64,000 nt of DNA from Prevotella sp. UBA2725 (GTDB taxonomy: Bacteria; Bacteroidota; Bacteroidia; Bacteroidales; Bacteroidaceae), in NCBI GenBank assembly GCA_002353825.1, contig DEKJ01000003.1, positions 92,316 through 156,315 on the forward strand, written 5' to 3'. Shown here in pieces: positions 34,654 to 43,190 of the stretch. The number at the start of each line of letters is the position of its first letter. The first letter of the stretch is position 1. The translations under genes were made by a program, and so were the position numbers. The notes below the pieces were generated by a model. That model ran no database searches and had not been told where the DNA came from. It was given only the letters and a program-made list of their open reading frames with translations.

Positions 34654-34920
34654 ATGCTTCTCACACTCATCATCTATTTCGCCGTCCTCTTCATTATCAG
34701 TCGGCTCACTTCGCGTCGTGCCGGTAACGAAGCATTCTTCCGCGGCAACAGGAAGAGTCCGTGGCCTATGGTCGCCTTCGGCATGATTGCCATCGACTTT
34801 ACGACGCGACAGTTCACGGGTTATCAATTTGGTTATGAGCTCCTCATGCTTAATGGTGCCCTCACCTTCGCAGGGTTGTGGTTGCTGAAGCCGAGAATGA
34901 ATTCTCTTTATAAAAAGTGA
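34654..34920 (+). pseudogene. Collapsed sodium:solute symporter gene
   Basis: An 88-residue frame. The first 47 residues (MLLTLIIYFAVLFIISRLTS, then FFRGNRKSPWPMVAFGMIA) are the usual start of Bacteroidales sodium:solute symporters, proteins of about 450-500 residues. At about residue 48 it jumps to FTGYQFGYELLMLNGALTFAGLWLL, which looks like the last membrane helix of such a transporter. The simplest reading is a large in-frame internal deletion joining both ends. It is unlikely to transport anything, but the frame is intact. Confidence 0.6.
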
Positions 34921-34928
34921 TATAAAAG

Positions 34929-34960
34929 TTTGCCCGATTCAGAGGTTTTGTTTAATTTTG
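34929..34960 (+). promoter_or_regulatory. Promoter of the PIN-domain pair
   Basis: TTTG at 34929-34932 and TAATTTTG at 34953-34960 (20-base spacer), 16 bases before the first ATG. Confidence 0.7.
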
Positions 34961-34976
34961 CCAAAAACAAGGTACT

Positions 34977-35261
34977 ATGGCTACAACGATTATCAACAAT
35001 TCTCAGTTTCCTATTGCAGATGCGCTTTGGACACTTATTCAAAGTCAGCCTTCAAATGTGCAAGAAGCAATAGAAAGGAAGTTCTTGGATAGGAGAAGAA
35101 AGTCGATTGCTGCCAAAAAAGTTCCGGCAACAAAAGTGTCGAAGGCTGGTACGACGCAGTCTTTTTTGAATTTCCTGAAGACCATCCCTTTGAAAGGAGC
35201 CAATGTTCCAGGAGATGAAGATGGAAAGTTTGCACTTATTGATGAGAAATATAAGTTATGA
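34977..35261 (+). CDS. Small protein upstream of a PIN toxin, likely antitoxin
   Basis: A 94-residue protein I do not recognise. The first half is helix-prone (ADALWTLIQSQPSNVQEAIERKFLDRRRK) and is followed by a lysine-rich, flexible middle and a short acidic end. It overlaps the PIN-domain gene by 4 bases (ATGA), the usual coupling of toxin-antitoxin pairs. Together they share a promoter and a clearly lower GC content than their neighbours. I infer an antitoxin; no known DNA-binding fold is obvious. Confidence 0.6.
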   Translation: MATTIINNSQFPIADALWTLIQSQPSNVQEAIERKFLDRRRKSIAAKKVPATKVSKAGTTQSFLNFLKTIPLKGANVPGDEDGKFALIDEKYKL

Positions 35262-35665
35262 ATATCTTTATTGACACAAATATATTATTTGACTTTGTTT
35301 TTCGTAGGCAAGGATTTTATGAAGATGCTTTTAAGATCTTTGCTTTAGCTGAAAACAAAGATAATCGTTTGTTTGTGTCAGCCTTATCTATCATTAATGG
35401 TGTTTATGTTGCTAAGCGTTATAATCTTTCTTTGAATGCAGCCAAAACTTCATTCAAAGAAATTTCTTCTTTTGTGAATGTTGTTGATTTAACAGGAAAG
35501 ACAGTTACAGATTGCCTTAATATGGATTGGAAAGATTATGAGGATTCTACCCAGTATATAACTGCATTGTCTATAAATGCCGATGTTATTATAACGCGAA
35601 ATAACAAAGATTTCGTAAAGTCAACCATACCCACGAAACTTCCTTCTGAGTTTTTTCTTCGCTGA
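35258..35665 (+). CDS. PIN-domain protein, VapC-like RNase toxin
   Basis: A 135-residue PIN domain. The catalytic acids are in MNIFIDTNILFDFVFRR (Asp 6), in the central DCLNMDWKDYEDSTQYITAL (Asp/Glu pair) and in the C-terminal ADVIITRNNKDF. This layout matches VapC-like endoribonucleases that cut tRNA or rRNA. The gene is coupled to the small upstream protein. AT-rich codon use compared with the flanking ruvB and wbqC suggests transfer. Confidence 0.8.
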   Translation: MNIFIDTNILFDFVFRRQGFYEDAFKIFALAENKDNRLFVSALSIINGVYVAKRYNLSLNAAKTSFKEISSFVNVVDLTGKTVTDCLNMDWKDYEDSTQYITALSINADVIITRNNKDFVKSTIPTKLPSEFFLR

Positions 35666-35693
35666 AATGCGCCCCGTTCTCTTTAAAAATCAC

Positions 35694-35701
35694 TAACTTT
35701 G
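35694..35701 (+). promoter_or_regulatory. -7 box for ruvB
   Basis: TAACTTTG, 27 bases before the ruvB start. The -33 region is not clear. Confidence 0.6.
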
Positions 35702-35727
35702 CACGATATAGGCATTTATAGATACTA

Positions 35728-36759
35728 ATGGCAGAAGATTTCGATATACGCGACGAGCACGTGAGTAAAGAGGAGAAGGACTTTGAGAACGCCCTTCGCC
35801 CACTTCGCTTCGACGATTTCAATGGTCAGAAAGCGGTGGTGGACAACCTCCGTGTCTTCGTCGAAGCAGCTAAATACCGTGGCGAGCCGCTCGACCACAC
35901 CTTATTATATGGCCCCCCCGGACTGGGTAAGACGACACTGAGCAACATCATCGCCAACGAGCTCGGCGTAGGTTTTAAGATCACCTCAGGGCCCGTGCTC
36001 GACAAGCCGGGTGACCTCGCAGGCATCCTCACGTCGCTGGAGCCGCGCGATGTGCTTTTCATCGATGAGATCCATCGTTTGCAACCTGTGGTGGAGGAGT
36101 ACCTCTATTCAGCCATGGAGGATTATCGCATCGATATCATGATCGACAAAGGCCCGTCCGCGCGATCCATTCAGATAGACCTCAACCCGTTTACGCTAAT
36201 TGGCGCCACCACGCGCTCGGGTATGCTCACGGCACCACTTCGTGCCCGTTTCGGTATCAACATGCACTTGCAATACTACGATCCCGAGACCCTGCAGCTC
36301 ATCATCAAGCGCTCCGCATCCTTGCTGAAGGTGCCTATCGAGGATGAGGCTGCAGCAGAGATTGCGCGCCGCTCACGTGGCACGCCCCGTATCGCCAACG
36401 GACTGCTTCGTCGTGTGCGTGACTTCGCACAGGTCAAAGGCAATGGCACGATTACGAAAGAGATAGTAGACCTCTCGCTTTCAGCACTCAACATCGACTC
36501 CTATGGTCTCGATGAGATCGACAATAAGATTCTCACGACCATCATCGACAAGTTCCGGGGCGGCCCCGTGGGTGTCTCGACGATCGCTACGGCGATAGGC
36601 GAGGACAGTGGCACCGTGGAGGAGGTCTACGAGCCTTACCTCATCATGGAAGGCTTCATCAAGCGCACCCCGCGTGGCCGTATGGCAACGAAGCTCGCCT
36701 ACGATCATCTCGGCCGCAACCCCTACGAGGGCAACATCATGCAACCGAAGCTGTTCTAA
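35728..36759 (+). CDS. ruvB: Holliday junction branch-migration helicase RuvB
   Basis: An AAA+ motor that drives branch migration with RuvA. The 343 residues are a standard length. It opens with LRPLRFDDFNGQ, then Walker A GPPGLGKTTLSNIIANE, Walker B VLFIDEIHR, the RuvB beta-hairpin region ATTRSGMLTAPLRARFG with sensor 1, sensor 2 SRGTPRIANGLLRRVRDFA, and a C-terminal winged helix (TPRGRMATKLAYDHLG). The 29-bp palindromic repeat follows the stop, then coaD. Confidence 0.97.
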   Translation: MAEDFDIRDEHVSKEEKDFENALRPLRFDDFNGQKAVVDNLRVFVEAAKYRGEPLDHTLLYGPPGLGKTTLSNIIANELGVGFKITSGPVLDKPGDLAGILTSLEPRDVLFIDEIHRLQPVVEEYLYSAMEDYRIDIMIDKGPSARSIQIDLNPFTLIGATTRSGMLTAPLRARFGINMHLQYYDPETLQLIIKRSASLLKVPIEDEAAAEIARRSRGTPRIANGLLRRVRDFAQVKGNGTITKEIVDLSLSALNIDSYGLDEIDNKILTTIIDKFRGGPVGVSTIATAIGEDSGTVEEVYEPYLIMEGFIKRTPRGRMATKLAYDHLGRNPYEGNIMQPKLF

Positions 36760-36765
36760 GCCCGG

Positions 36766-36794
36766 AGTTCTGTGCGTCGCCGTTTACGGCGACG
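36766..36794 (+). repeat. 29-bp palindromic repeat, copy 2
   Basis: AGTTCTGTGCGTCGCC, then GTTTACGGCGACG. It is the same element as at 18007-18035, with compensating changes in the stem. It lies between ruvB and coaD. Confidence 0.75.
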
Positions 36795-36821
36795 GTGACG
36801 CTTTGTACATAGAAAAAGAAG

Positions 36822-37331
36822 ATGAACAAAGAAGAAAAAACAACGGAAACTGCACCCCGCGTCGCTGTCTTTGCCGGCAGCTTCGATCCATACACCATCG
36901 GGCACGACGACATAGCTCGGAGGGCACTGAAACTCTTCGACCGCCTCGTCATCGTCGTGGCGGTGAACCCCGAGAAGCATTATATGTTCTCGGCCGAGGA
37001 GCGTTTGGCGGCTATCCGCGAGCTCTACAAGGACGAGCCGTGTGTCAGCGTCGTAGCCAACGACGGTATGACGGTAGACATCGCTGCAAAGGTCGGGGCA
37101 CAGTTCCAGGTACGCGGTGTGCGCTCTACTATCGACTTCGAGTATGAGCGCGTGGAGGCCGACTACAACCGTAATCTCGGCAAACTTGAGACCGTGCTGC
37201 TCTATGCCAAGCCCCAGTTTTCGTCCATTTCATCGACCGCTTACCGTCAGCTCGTCTATTTCCATAAGGATGCAGAGGCATTAAAACTTCTGCCACACCC
37301 CATAAACACATCATTAACACCCAACAATTAA
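36822..37331 (+). CDS. coaD: Pantetheine-phosphate adenylyltransferase
   Basis: Makes dephospho-CoA from 4'-phosphopantetheine and ATP. It has 169 residues. It shows VAVFAGSFDPYTIGHDDIARRAL with the T/HxGH nucleotidyltransferase motif, a substrate-binding VRGVRSTIDFEYE and the C-terminal ISSTAYRQLVYF. The last residues (NTSLTPNN) are not family-like: they are read from the adjacent heptad-type repeat, so the natural stop was probably displaced by a few codons. ybeY follows after 17 bases. Confidence 0.95.
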   Translation: MNKEEKTTETAPRVAVFAGSFDPYTIGHDDIARRALKLFDRLVIVVAVNPEKHYMFSAEERLAAIRELYKDEPCVSVVANDGMTVDIAAKVGAQFQVRGVRSTIDFEYERVEADYNRNLGKLETVLLYAKPQFSSISSTAYRQLVYFHKDAEALKLLPHPINTSLTPNN

Positions 37332-37342
37332 CACCCAACACC
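37315..37342 (+). repeat. Heptad repeat (TAACACC variant) over the coaD stop
   Basis: Four 7-base units: TAACACC, CAACAAT, TAACACC and CAACACC, followed by a worn CAAAATA. The coaD stop codon (37329-37331) is the start of the third unit. This is the sense-strand counterpart of the array at the argB stop. Confidence 0.75.
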
Positions 37343-37348
37343 CAAAAT

Positions 37349-37759
37349 ATGATTACATACAATTCAGACGGCGTGAAAATGCCGAAGATCCGTCACCGCG
37401 ACACTACAGCATGGATCAAGCGCGTGGCGGCAGCCCATGGCCGCAAGGTCGGCGAGATAGGCTACATGTTTGTTAGTGACGAGAAGATCTTAGAGGTCAA
37501 CCGCCAGTATCTCGGACATGATTATTACACCGACATCATCACTTTCGACTACGACGAAGATGATGTCCTCAATGGCGACATCGTCATCTCCCTCGACACT
37601 GTGCGCTCCAATGCGGAGAAGTTTGGCAAGGCTTACGATGACGAGCTCCACCGCGTCATCATCCATGGCATCCTCCATCTCTGTGGCATCAACGACAAAG
37701 GCCCCGGAGAGCGGGAGATCATGGAGGCCAACGAGAATGCGGCCCTCGCCATGCTGTAA
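37349..37759 (+). CDS. ybeY: Endoribonuclease YbeY, rRNA maturation factor
   Basis: A zinc RNase involved in 16S rRNA 3'-end processing and ribosome quality control. 136 residues. The Zn triad motif HGILHLCGINDKGPGE (HxxxHxxGxxD variant of H3) is preceded by the strand set YTDIITFDYDEDDVLNGDIVISLDTV, and SDEKILEVNRQYLGHDYYTD is diagnostic. The start ATG 37349 gives the family-like MITYNSDGVKMPKI. It lies directly after coaD. Confidence 0.95.
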   Translation: MITYNSDGVKMPKIRHRDTTAWIKRVAAAHGRKVGEIGYMFVSDEKILEVNRQYLGHDYYTDIITFDYDEDDVLNGDIVISLDTVRSNAEKFGKAYDDELHRVIIHGILHLCGINDKGPGEREIMEANENAALAML

Positions 37760-37814
37760 AATTTTAGTGTCGATTCTTTTTATTGCCTGAATCTCAAACC
37801 TATAATTATAGATT

Positions 37815-39791
37815 ATGAAACGATTACTTTCTCTTGTCGCACTACTTCTCATGCTGTGCGCGAGTGCTATTGCTAAGGATTTTACCTTGGCTTCGCCTAA
37901 TGGCAAGCTAAAGGTGACGGTCAATGTGGATAAGACCATCACCTATGAAGTGAACTTTAATGGGCAGCAACTGCTCGCTCCTTCCCAAATCTCCATGACG
38001 GTAGGGAAGGGCGAGACATGGGGTGTTGGCTCTAAGCTTACAAAAGCTATTTCTGGTGTAAGAAACGCCACCATCAAAGCACAGAACTACAAGAAAGCCG
38101 TGGTCAAGGATCAGTGCAATATGCTGTTGTTTCTGTTCAAGGGCTTCTCTCTTGAGTTCCGTGCTTACGACGAGGGCGTGGCTTATCGCTTCTCCGGTTC
38201 AAAGAAACCACTCAATGTCATCAATGAGCAGGCAGATATGAACTATGCTTCCGACTTTGAATCTCTTGTGCCCTATGTCCGTGAGAGCGGAGACATCACG
38301 AAGCAGTTTCATAACTCTTTTGAGAACACTTATACCTCAACGCGTTTGTCGGGACTCAAAGATGGGCAACTTATCTTCCTTCCTTATATTGTCAAGGCTG
38401 ACAATGGTGTGAAAATTGTAGTGTCAGAGAGTGATGTTGAAAATTATCCGGGCATGTTCGTGCAGAAAGGTAGCAAAGCTAACACTTTGAAGGCTACTTT
38501 TGCCCCTTTTCCTAAAACCGTGAAACAAGGCGGGCACAATGAGCTTGAGCAGCTTGTTACGGAAACCGAGAATTATATCACTGTGGCCAAGCCGTTGCAG
38601 CAGTTCCCGTGGCGCATCATCAGCGTGTCTGCTGACGACAAGGATATTCTCAACAATGATATGGTCTTCCGGCTTGCTTCTCCGTCACGTCTTGCCGATG
38701 CCTCTTGGATGAAACCTGGCAAGGTGGCTTGGGACTGGTGGAACGACTGGGGACTGTATAAAGTTCCTTTCAAGGCTGGTATCAATACAGAGACTTACAA
38801 ATACTATATCGATTTCGCTGCCAAACATGGCATCGAATATGTCATTCTTGATGAAGGCTGGGCCGTGAACAAGAAAGCTGACCTCTTTCAGGTCGTTCCT
38901 GAGATAGACTTGAAGGCCATTGTCGACTATGGCAAACAGAAAGGTGTGGGTATCATTTTGTGGGCTGGTTACAAGGCCTTCGACCGGGATATGGAGCGCG
39001 TTTGCAAGACCTATTCAGCTATGGGCGTGAAAGGCTACAAAGTCGACTTCATCAACCGCAATGATGCTGAAGTGATGAACTTCCTTTACAAGGCTGCCGA
39101 GACCTGTGCAAAGTACAAACAGGTGCTCGATTTCCATGGTATCTGTCCACCGACCGGTCTTACAAGAACGTGGCCGAATGTCATCAACTTCGAAGGCGTT
39201 GATGGTCAGGAGAATGATAAGTGGTCAACAATTAAACAATATGACCAGGTGCAATATGATGTCACGGTACCTTTTGCCCGCAACTTTGCCGGCCCTATGG
39301 ATTATACGCAGGGAGCCATGCTTAATGGTACGCATGACACGTTCCATCCTTCCAACTCTGAGCCTATGAGTCAGGGCACACGCTGCCATCAATTGGCCGA
39401 ATATGTCATATTCATCTCTCCTTTGAATATGCTTTGCGATAGTCCTACTCACTATGAAGCAGAACCTGAATGTACCGAGTTCATTGCCGGAATTCCTACT
39501 GTTTGGGATGAGACGGTGCCATTGAAGAGTGAAGTAGGAGAGTATGTCGCTGTGGCCCGCCGCAAAGGAGCAAAATGGTATGTAGGTGCACTGACGAACT
39601 GGACCCCTCGTGACCTCACGCTTGATCTTTCTCCATTAAAGGTCGCAGGAAAAAGCGCTATAGTGTTCAAGGATGGTGTCAATGCTGAGAAGTTTGCGCA
39701 AGATTATGAGAAAACAACGCTTACAATACCTGCAGATGGCAAGGTGACTGTGCATCTTGCACCCGGTGGCGGTGTTGCGCTGGAAATTTGA
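37815..39791 (+). CDS. Glycoside hydrolase family 97, exported
   Basis: A 658-residue periplasmic alpha-glycosidase. A signal peptide spans residues 1-20 (cut after SAIA). An N-terminal beta-super-sandwich lies at about 20-280, then the (beta/alpha)8 barrel with KVAWDWWNDWGLYKVPFK, HGIEYVILDEGWAV, GVGIILWAGYKAFDRD and KGYKVDFINRND, then a C-terminal all-beta domain. D411 in KVDF sits where retaining GH97 members (alpha-galactosidase-like) have their nucleophile; the inverting alpha-glucosidase SusB lacks it. A retaining alpha-galactosidase type is therefore the better guess, but the substrate is not proven. The GH2 gene follows after 20 bases. Confidence 0.92.
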   Translation: MKRLLSLVALLLMLCASAIAKDFTLASPNGKLKVTVNVDKTITYEVNFNGQQLLAPSQISMTVGKGETWGVGSKLTKAISGVRNATIKAQNYKKAVVKDQCNMLLFLFKGFSLEFRAYDEGVAYRFSGSKKPLNVINEQADMNYASDFESLVPYVRESGDITKQFHNSFENTYTSTRLSGLKDGQLIFLPYIVKADNGVKIVVSESDVENYPGMFVQKGSKANTLKATFAPFPKTVKQGGHNELEQLVTETENYITVAKPLQQFPWRIISVSADDKDILNNDMVFRLASPSRLADASWMKPGKVAWDWWNDWGLYKVPFKAGINTETYKYYIDFAAKHGIEYVILDEGWAVNKKADLFQVVPEIDLKAIVDYGKQKGVGIILWAGYKAFDRDMERVCKTYSAMGVKGYKVDFINRNDAEVMNFLYKAAETCAKYKQVLDFHGICPPTGLTRTWPNVINFEGVDGQENDKWSTIKQYDQVQYDVTVPFARNFAGPMDYTQGAMLNGTHDTFHPSNSEPMSQGTRCHQLAEYVIFISPLNMLCDSPTHYEAEPECTEFIAGIPTVWDETVPLKSEVGEYVAVARRKGAKWYVGALTNWTPRDLTLDLSPLKVAGKSAIVFKDGVNAEKFAQDYEKTTLTIPADGKVTVHLAPGGGVALEI

Positions 39792-39811
39792 TTATTAAGA
39801 ACTTTTAAGGT

Positions 39812-42403
39812 ATGCGAAGACCTTCTTTCCTTTTTCTAGTCTTGTTGTGCTCCGTCTCCTGTCTTGCCGGAAACAACAGGGAGGTGGATCTCAGTGGCCG
39901 TTGGCAGTTCTCTACAACGGGCACAACGTTTGGTCCCTTCGTCTCTCTGCCGGGAACGACCGATACCAATGGCTTGGGCAAGGCACCCCAGCGCACCGAC
40001 GAGACGACACACCTCACAAGGCTCTATTATTTCGTGGGCAAGGCATGGTACCGCCGCACGTTTACCGTGGGCAAAGACTGGAAAGGAAAGAAGGTCTTCC
40101 TTCATTTGGAACGTACAAAGCCGTCGACAGTCTGGATCGACGGCGATTCCATCGGTTCAAGCAACGATATCTCTACCCCACAGGTTTACTGCATGGGCAA
40201 ACTGAAGCCGGGTGTTCATACACTTACGATACGGGTGGACAACGGCGGAGGTGTGCCTCCTCAAGTCATGTCCAGCTCCCATGCTTATTCGCCCGACACA
40301 CAGACGAACTGGAACGGGATCATCGGGCGAATCTTCCTGAGTCTACATCCCGAGACTTATCCTACTGCCAAGATACAAAGCACGAAAGACTGTTTCCGAA
40401 ATTTTGAGATACGTGGGCAGCATTTCTATGCCAATGGTCACATGGCATTCCTTCGCGGCAAGCACGATGCCGGTGTGTGGCCGCTCACGGGTCATGTGCC
40501 GATGGATGTGAAGTCGTGGTTGTGGTACTTTGGTATCTGCAAAGATTGGGGGATCAATCATATCCGTTTCCATAGTTGGTGCCCACCGGAGGCAGCCTTT
40601 GTCGCTGCCGACTCGCTCGGGCTCTATCTCCAGCCGGAGCTCCCTATTTGGGGAAGTATTGAGGCCAATGATACAGCACTTATCTCTTTCCTTCGCAAGG
40701 AGGGTGTCAACATCCTCAAAACCTACGGTCGTCATCCGTCCTTTGTTATGATGGCGTTGGGCAATGAGCTGTGGGGAAGTATCGAAACGATGCGGAGCCT
40801 CGTTGATGACTTCCGCAAGATAGCCCCAGACAAGTATTACACCTTTGGCAGCAATGGTTTCCTTGGCTATCGTGGCGTAGCCCGTGGCATGCAGTACTTC
40901 ACGACCTGCCGTGTCGGTGGAGAAAGGTGGGGGCGTTATAACACGCACACACGAGGCAGTTTCTCGTTTGCCGATGCTTTTGATGGCGGTGTCATCAACC
41001 ATTTCTATCCCTCCACGAACCGCGACTTCCACGATGCCTGTCTGTTGGCTAAAGACTCCGTCGGAAGTGCCCCAGTGCCTGTCATCAGTCATGAGACGGG
41101 ACAGTTTCAGGTCTATCCCGACTACAATGAGATAGCTCAATATACGGGCGTACTCTATCCTTACAATTTTGAGGTGTTCCGGCATCGACTCGCCCTCGCC
41201 GGCATGGCGGATGAGGCCGAAGCGTTTCATCGTGCCAGTGGACGGTGGGCGGCACAGCTCTACAAAGCCGACATCGAGCTTGACCTCCGCACTGACAACA
41301 TGGCTGGCTTCCAGCTCCTCGACCTCCAGGATTATCCCGGCCAGGGCACAGCACTTGTGGGCATGCTCAATGCCTTCATGCAAAACAAAGGTTGCATCTG
41401 TCGGGAGGACTGGCGCAAGTTCTGCTCGCCCGTTGTTCCTCTTGCCGTCATGCCACGCTATACTTATGAGGGTGGTGAGACGATGCCGCTGATGGTAAAA
41501 GTCGCCAACTATGGCGGTGGTTCGCTTAAAGGGTCAAAGGTCACGGCCACGCTTACAAGCGTAGACGGTAGCATCCTCTCTGAGGGACAGACGCTGACAA
41601 TTGCTGATGACAGTGAAGGTCTACTGTCGTTGGGAAAGGATAATCTGCGCTTGCCTTCCTTCAAGAAAGCTGTGAAGGCAACCTTGACATTGACCGTTGA
41701 AGCGCAGAGTGGAGCCAAGGTGTTCAATGATTGGCCGATATGGATCTATCCTGCGAAAGACAAGGTGGAATCTGAAAGCGAAGGAATCATTGAAACGACA
41801 GAATTGAGCGATGAAATCGCCAATAAACTGCAGGCTGGTGCTAAGGTCCTGTGGACTCCCGATTCTACAGCGTTGTCAGCGTTTTCGCAGAATACAGTAG
41901 GTGGCCTATTTATTACCGATTATTGGAACTGGCGCATGTTCAAAACCATTTGCGAGAAGAATCATAAGGACGTCTCCCCTGGTACTCTTGGTATCCTTAC
42001 CGATGCACACCATCCCATATTTAATAGTTTCCCGACGGATGACTGGACATCGTGGCAGTGGTTCCCTATCGTGAAGAACAGCAGGCCGCTTATCCTCGAC
42101 CGCTTTCCGGCAGGTTACAGACCCATTGTGCAAGTCATCGACAATGTAGAGCGCAACCATAAGCTCGGCCTCGTCATGGAGTTTGCCGTTGGCAAGGGCC
42201 GCTTGTTGCTTTGTATGTCCGACCTTAGGCGCATCGCCCAATACCCCGAGGGCCGCGCTTTTCGCAATAGTCTGCTGCGGTACATGGCGTCAGATCGTTT
42301 CCAGCCTGTCTGCAAACTCAGTCTGGAAGAGCTTAAGGCAGATATTACCGCAAGAGCATCAGAGGCAGCTATCAAGCGTCTCGACAACATCTCGCAATAC
42401 TGA
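39812..42403 (+). CDS. Glycoside hydrolase family 2-like enzyme, exported
   Basis: An 863-residue exported glycosidase. The signal peptide ends near VSCLAGN (possible lipidation, but not a canonical lipobox). A sugar-binding jelly-roll at about 25-190 (LSGRWQFS, GKAWYRRTFTV, LHLERTKPSTVWIDG) precedes the GH2 barrel. The acid/base is probably E319 (MMALGNELWG) and the nucleophile E428 (VISHETGQF), about 109 residues apart. The immunoglobulin-like middle domain found in classical beta-galactosidases is shifted after the barrel. A C-terminal part at about 680-860 has a glutamine-amidotransferase-like look (GGLFITDYWNW, LGILTDAHHPIF) seen in large GH2 lineages. Family activities include beta-galactosidase, -mannosidase and -glucuronidase. 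It is co-transcribed with the GH97 gene. Confidence 0.85.
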   Translation: MRRPSFLFLVLLCSVSCLAGNNREVDLSGRWQFSTTGTTFGPFVSLPGTTDTNGLGKAPQRTDETTHLTRLYYFVGKAWYRRTFTVGKDWKGKKVFLHLERTKPSTVWIDGDSIGSSNDISTPQVYCMGKLKPGVHTLTIRVDNGGGVPPQVMSSSHAYSPDTQTNWNGIIGRIFLSLHPETYPTAKIQSTKDCFRNFEIRGQHFYANGHMAFLRGKHDAGVWPLTGHVPMDVKSWLWYFGICKDWGINHIRFHSWCPPEAAFVAADSLGLYLQPELPIWGSIEANDTALISFLRKEGVNILKTYGRHPSFVMMALGNELWGSIETMRSLVDDFRKIAPDKYYTFGSNGFLGYRGVARGMQYFTTCRVGGERWGRYNTHTRGSFSFADAFDGGVINHFYPSTNRDFHDACLLAKDSVGSAPVPVISHETGQFQVYPDYNEIAQYTGVLYPYNFEVFRHRLALAGMADEAEAFHRASGRWAAQLYKADIELDLRTDNMAGFQLLDLQDYPGQGTALVGMLNAFMQNKGCICREDWRKFCSPVVPLAVMPRYTYEGGETMPLMVKVANYGGGSLKGSKVTATLTSVDGSILSEGQTLTIADDSEGLLSLGKDNLRLPSFKKAVKATLTLTVEAQSGAKVFNDWPIWIYPAKDKVESESEGIIETTELSDEIANKLQAGAKVLWTPDSTALSAFSQNTVGGLFITDYWNWRMFKTICEKNHKDVSPGTLGILTDAHHPIFNSFPTDDWTSWQWFPIVKNSRPLILDRFPAGYRPIVQVIDNVERNHKLGLVMEFAVGKGRLLLCMSDLRRIAQYPEGRAFRNSLLRYMASDRFQPVCKLSLEELKADITARASEAAIKRLDNISQY

Positions 42404-42404
42404 A

Positions 42405-42545
42405 CAACGTTTGTCGCCACGTGTCAACCGATTGTTTGTCGAACGCCGAACGATTGTCCGTCGAACGCCGAACGATTGTTTGCCGAACGTCGAACGATTG
42501 TTTGCCGAACGTCGAACGATTGTTTGTCGAACGCCAGCCGACATC
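42405..42545 (+). repeat. 22-bp-period repeat array after the GH2 gene
   Basis: Five exact-period copies with core GTTTGTCGAAC or near variants start at 42434, 42456, 42478, 42500 and 42522. They are preceded by a diverged copy at 42409 and the tag CACGTGTCAACC. It is the same family as after ferritin. The arginine/cysteine-rich small ORFs here (for example 42421-42633) are read through the repeat and are not genes. Confidence 0.9.
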
Positions 42546-42583
42546 ACATAAGTTGTACTTTTTTAAAGAAAAAGCGCATAATA

Positions 42584-42615
42584 TTTGTGAGATAGCAGAA
42601 AAGTTCGTACCTTTG
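42584..42615 (+). promoter_or_regulatory. Promoter of rimP-nusA-infB
   Basis: TTTG at 42584-42587 and TACCTTTG at 42608-42615 with a 20-base spacer, giving a leader of about 55 bases before rimP. Confidence 0.75.
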
Positions 42616-42677
42616 CAGTGTTCAGTGGAATGAGGGACTCCTAAAGCGAGTTCCTCATTTTTTTATAACTTCAATAC

Positions 42678-43148
42678 ATGATAGACAAGAACGTCGTTAA
42701 AGGATTAGTAGAAGAGTGGCTTAAGGACAAGGAATACTTCCTTGTAGACCTGAACATCAGCCCTGATGACAAAATCACAGTCGAGATTGACCATGCCGAT
42801 GGCGTGTGGATCGAAGATTGCGCTCAGCTGAGCCAGTACATCGAAGACCACCTCAACCGCGATGAAGAGGACTATGAGCTCGAAGTGGGTTCTGCCGGTC
42901 TCGGTCAGCCCTTCAAGGTTGCTAAGCAATACGAGATTTTTATCGGCGAGCCTGTAGAGGTGCTCGATGGTGACGGCAAGAAGGTTAAAGGCATCCTCAA
43001 GAGTGTCAATGGTCGCGACTTCACAGTCACCGTCAAGGAAAAAGTGAAGGTGGAAGGCAAGAAGCGCCCCGTGCTGATGGATGTCGATCACGACTACAAC
43101 ATGGATACGGTGAAATACACCAAGTATCTCATCAGTTTCAAATATTGA
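42678..43148 (+). CDS. rimP: Ribosome maturation factor RimP
   Basis: Assists 30S subunit assembly. 156 residues. The family opening VEEWLKDKEYFLVDLNIS, the DDKITVEIDHADGVWIEDCAQLSQYIE block and the YELEVGSAGLGQPFKVAKQY motif all match RimP; the C-terminal Sm-like half carries GKKVKGILKSVNG. It is the first gene of the conserved rimP-nusA-infB order. Confidence 0.95.
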   Translation: MIDKNVVKGLVEEWLKDKEYFLVDLNISPDDKITVEIDHADGVWIEDCAQLSQYIEDHLNRDEEDYELEVGSAGLGQPFKVAKQYEIFIGEPVEVLDGDGKKVKGILKSVNGRDFTVTVKEKVKVEGKKRPVLMDVDHDYNMDTVKYTKYLISFKY

Positions 43149-43190
43149 TAGGAATAATAACACAAGAATAAACAAAAAAGATATATAGCT

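Noticed and set aside
42405..42545. Possible CRISPR array
   Set aside because: Units are contiguous 22-mers without unique spacers and there are no cas genes.
42421..42633. Small Arg/Cys-rich ORF after the GH2 gene
   Set aside because: It is a translation of the 22-bp repeat array and changes with reading frame; not a gene.
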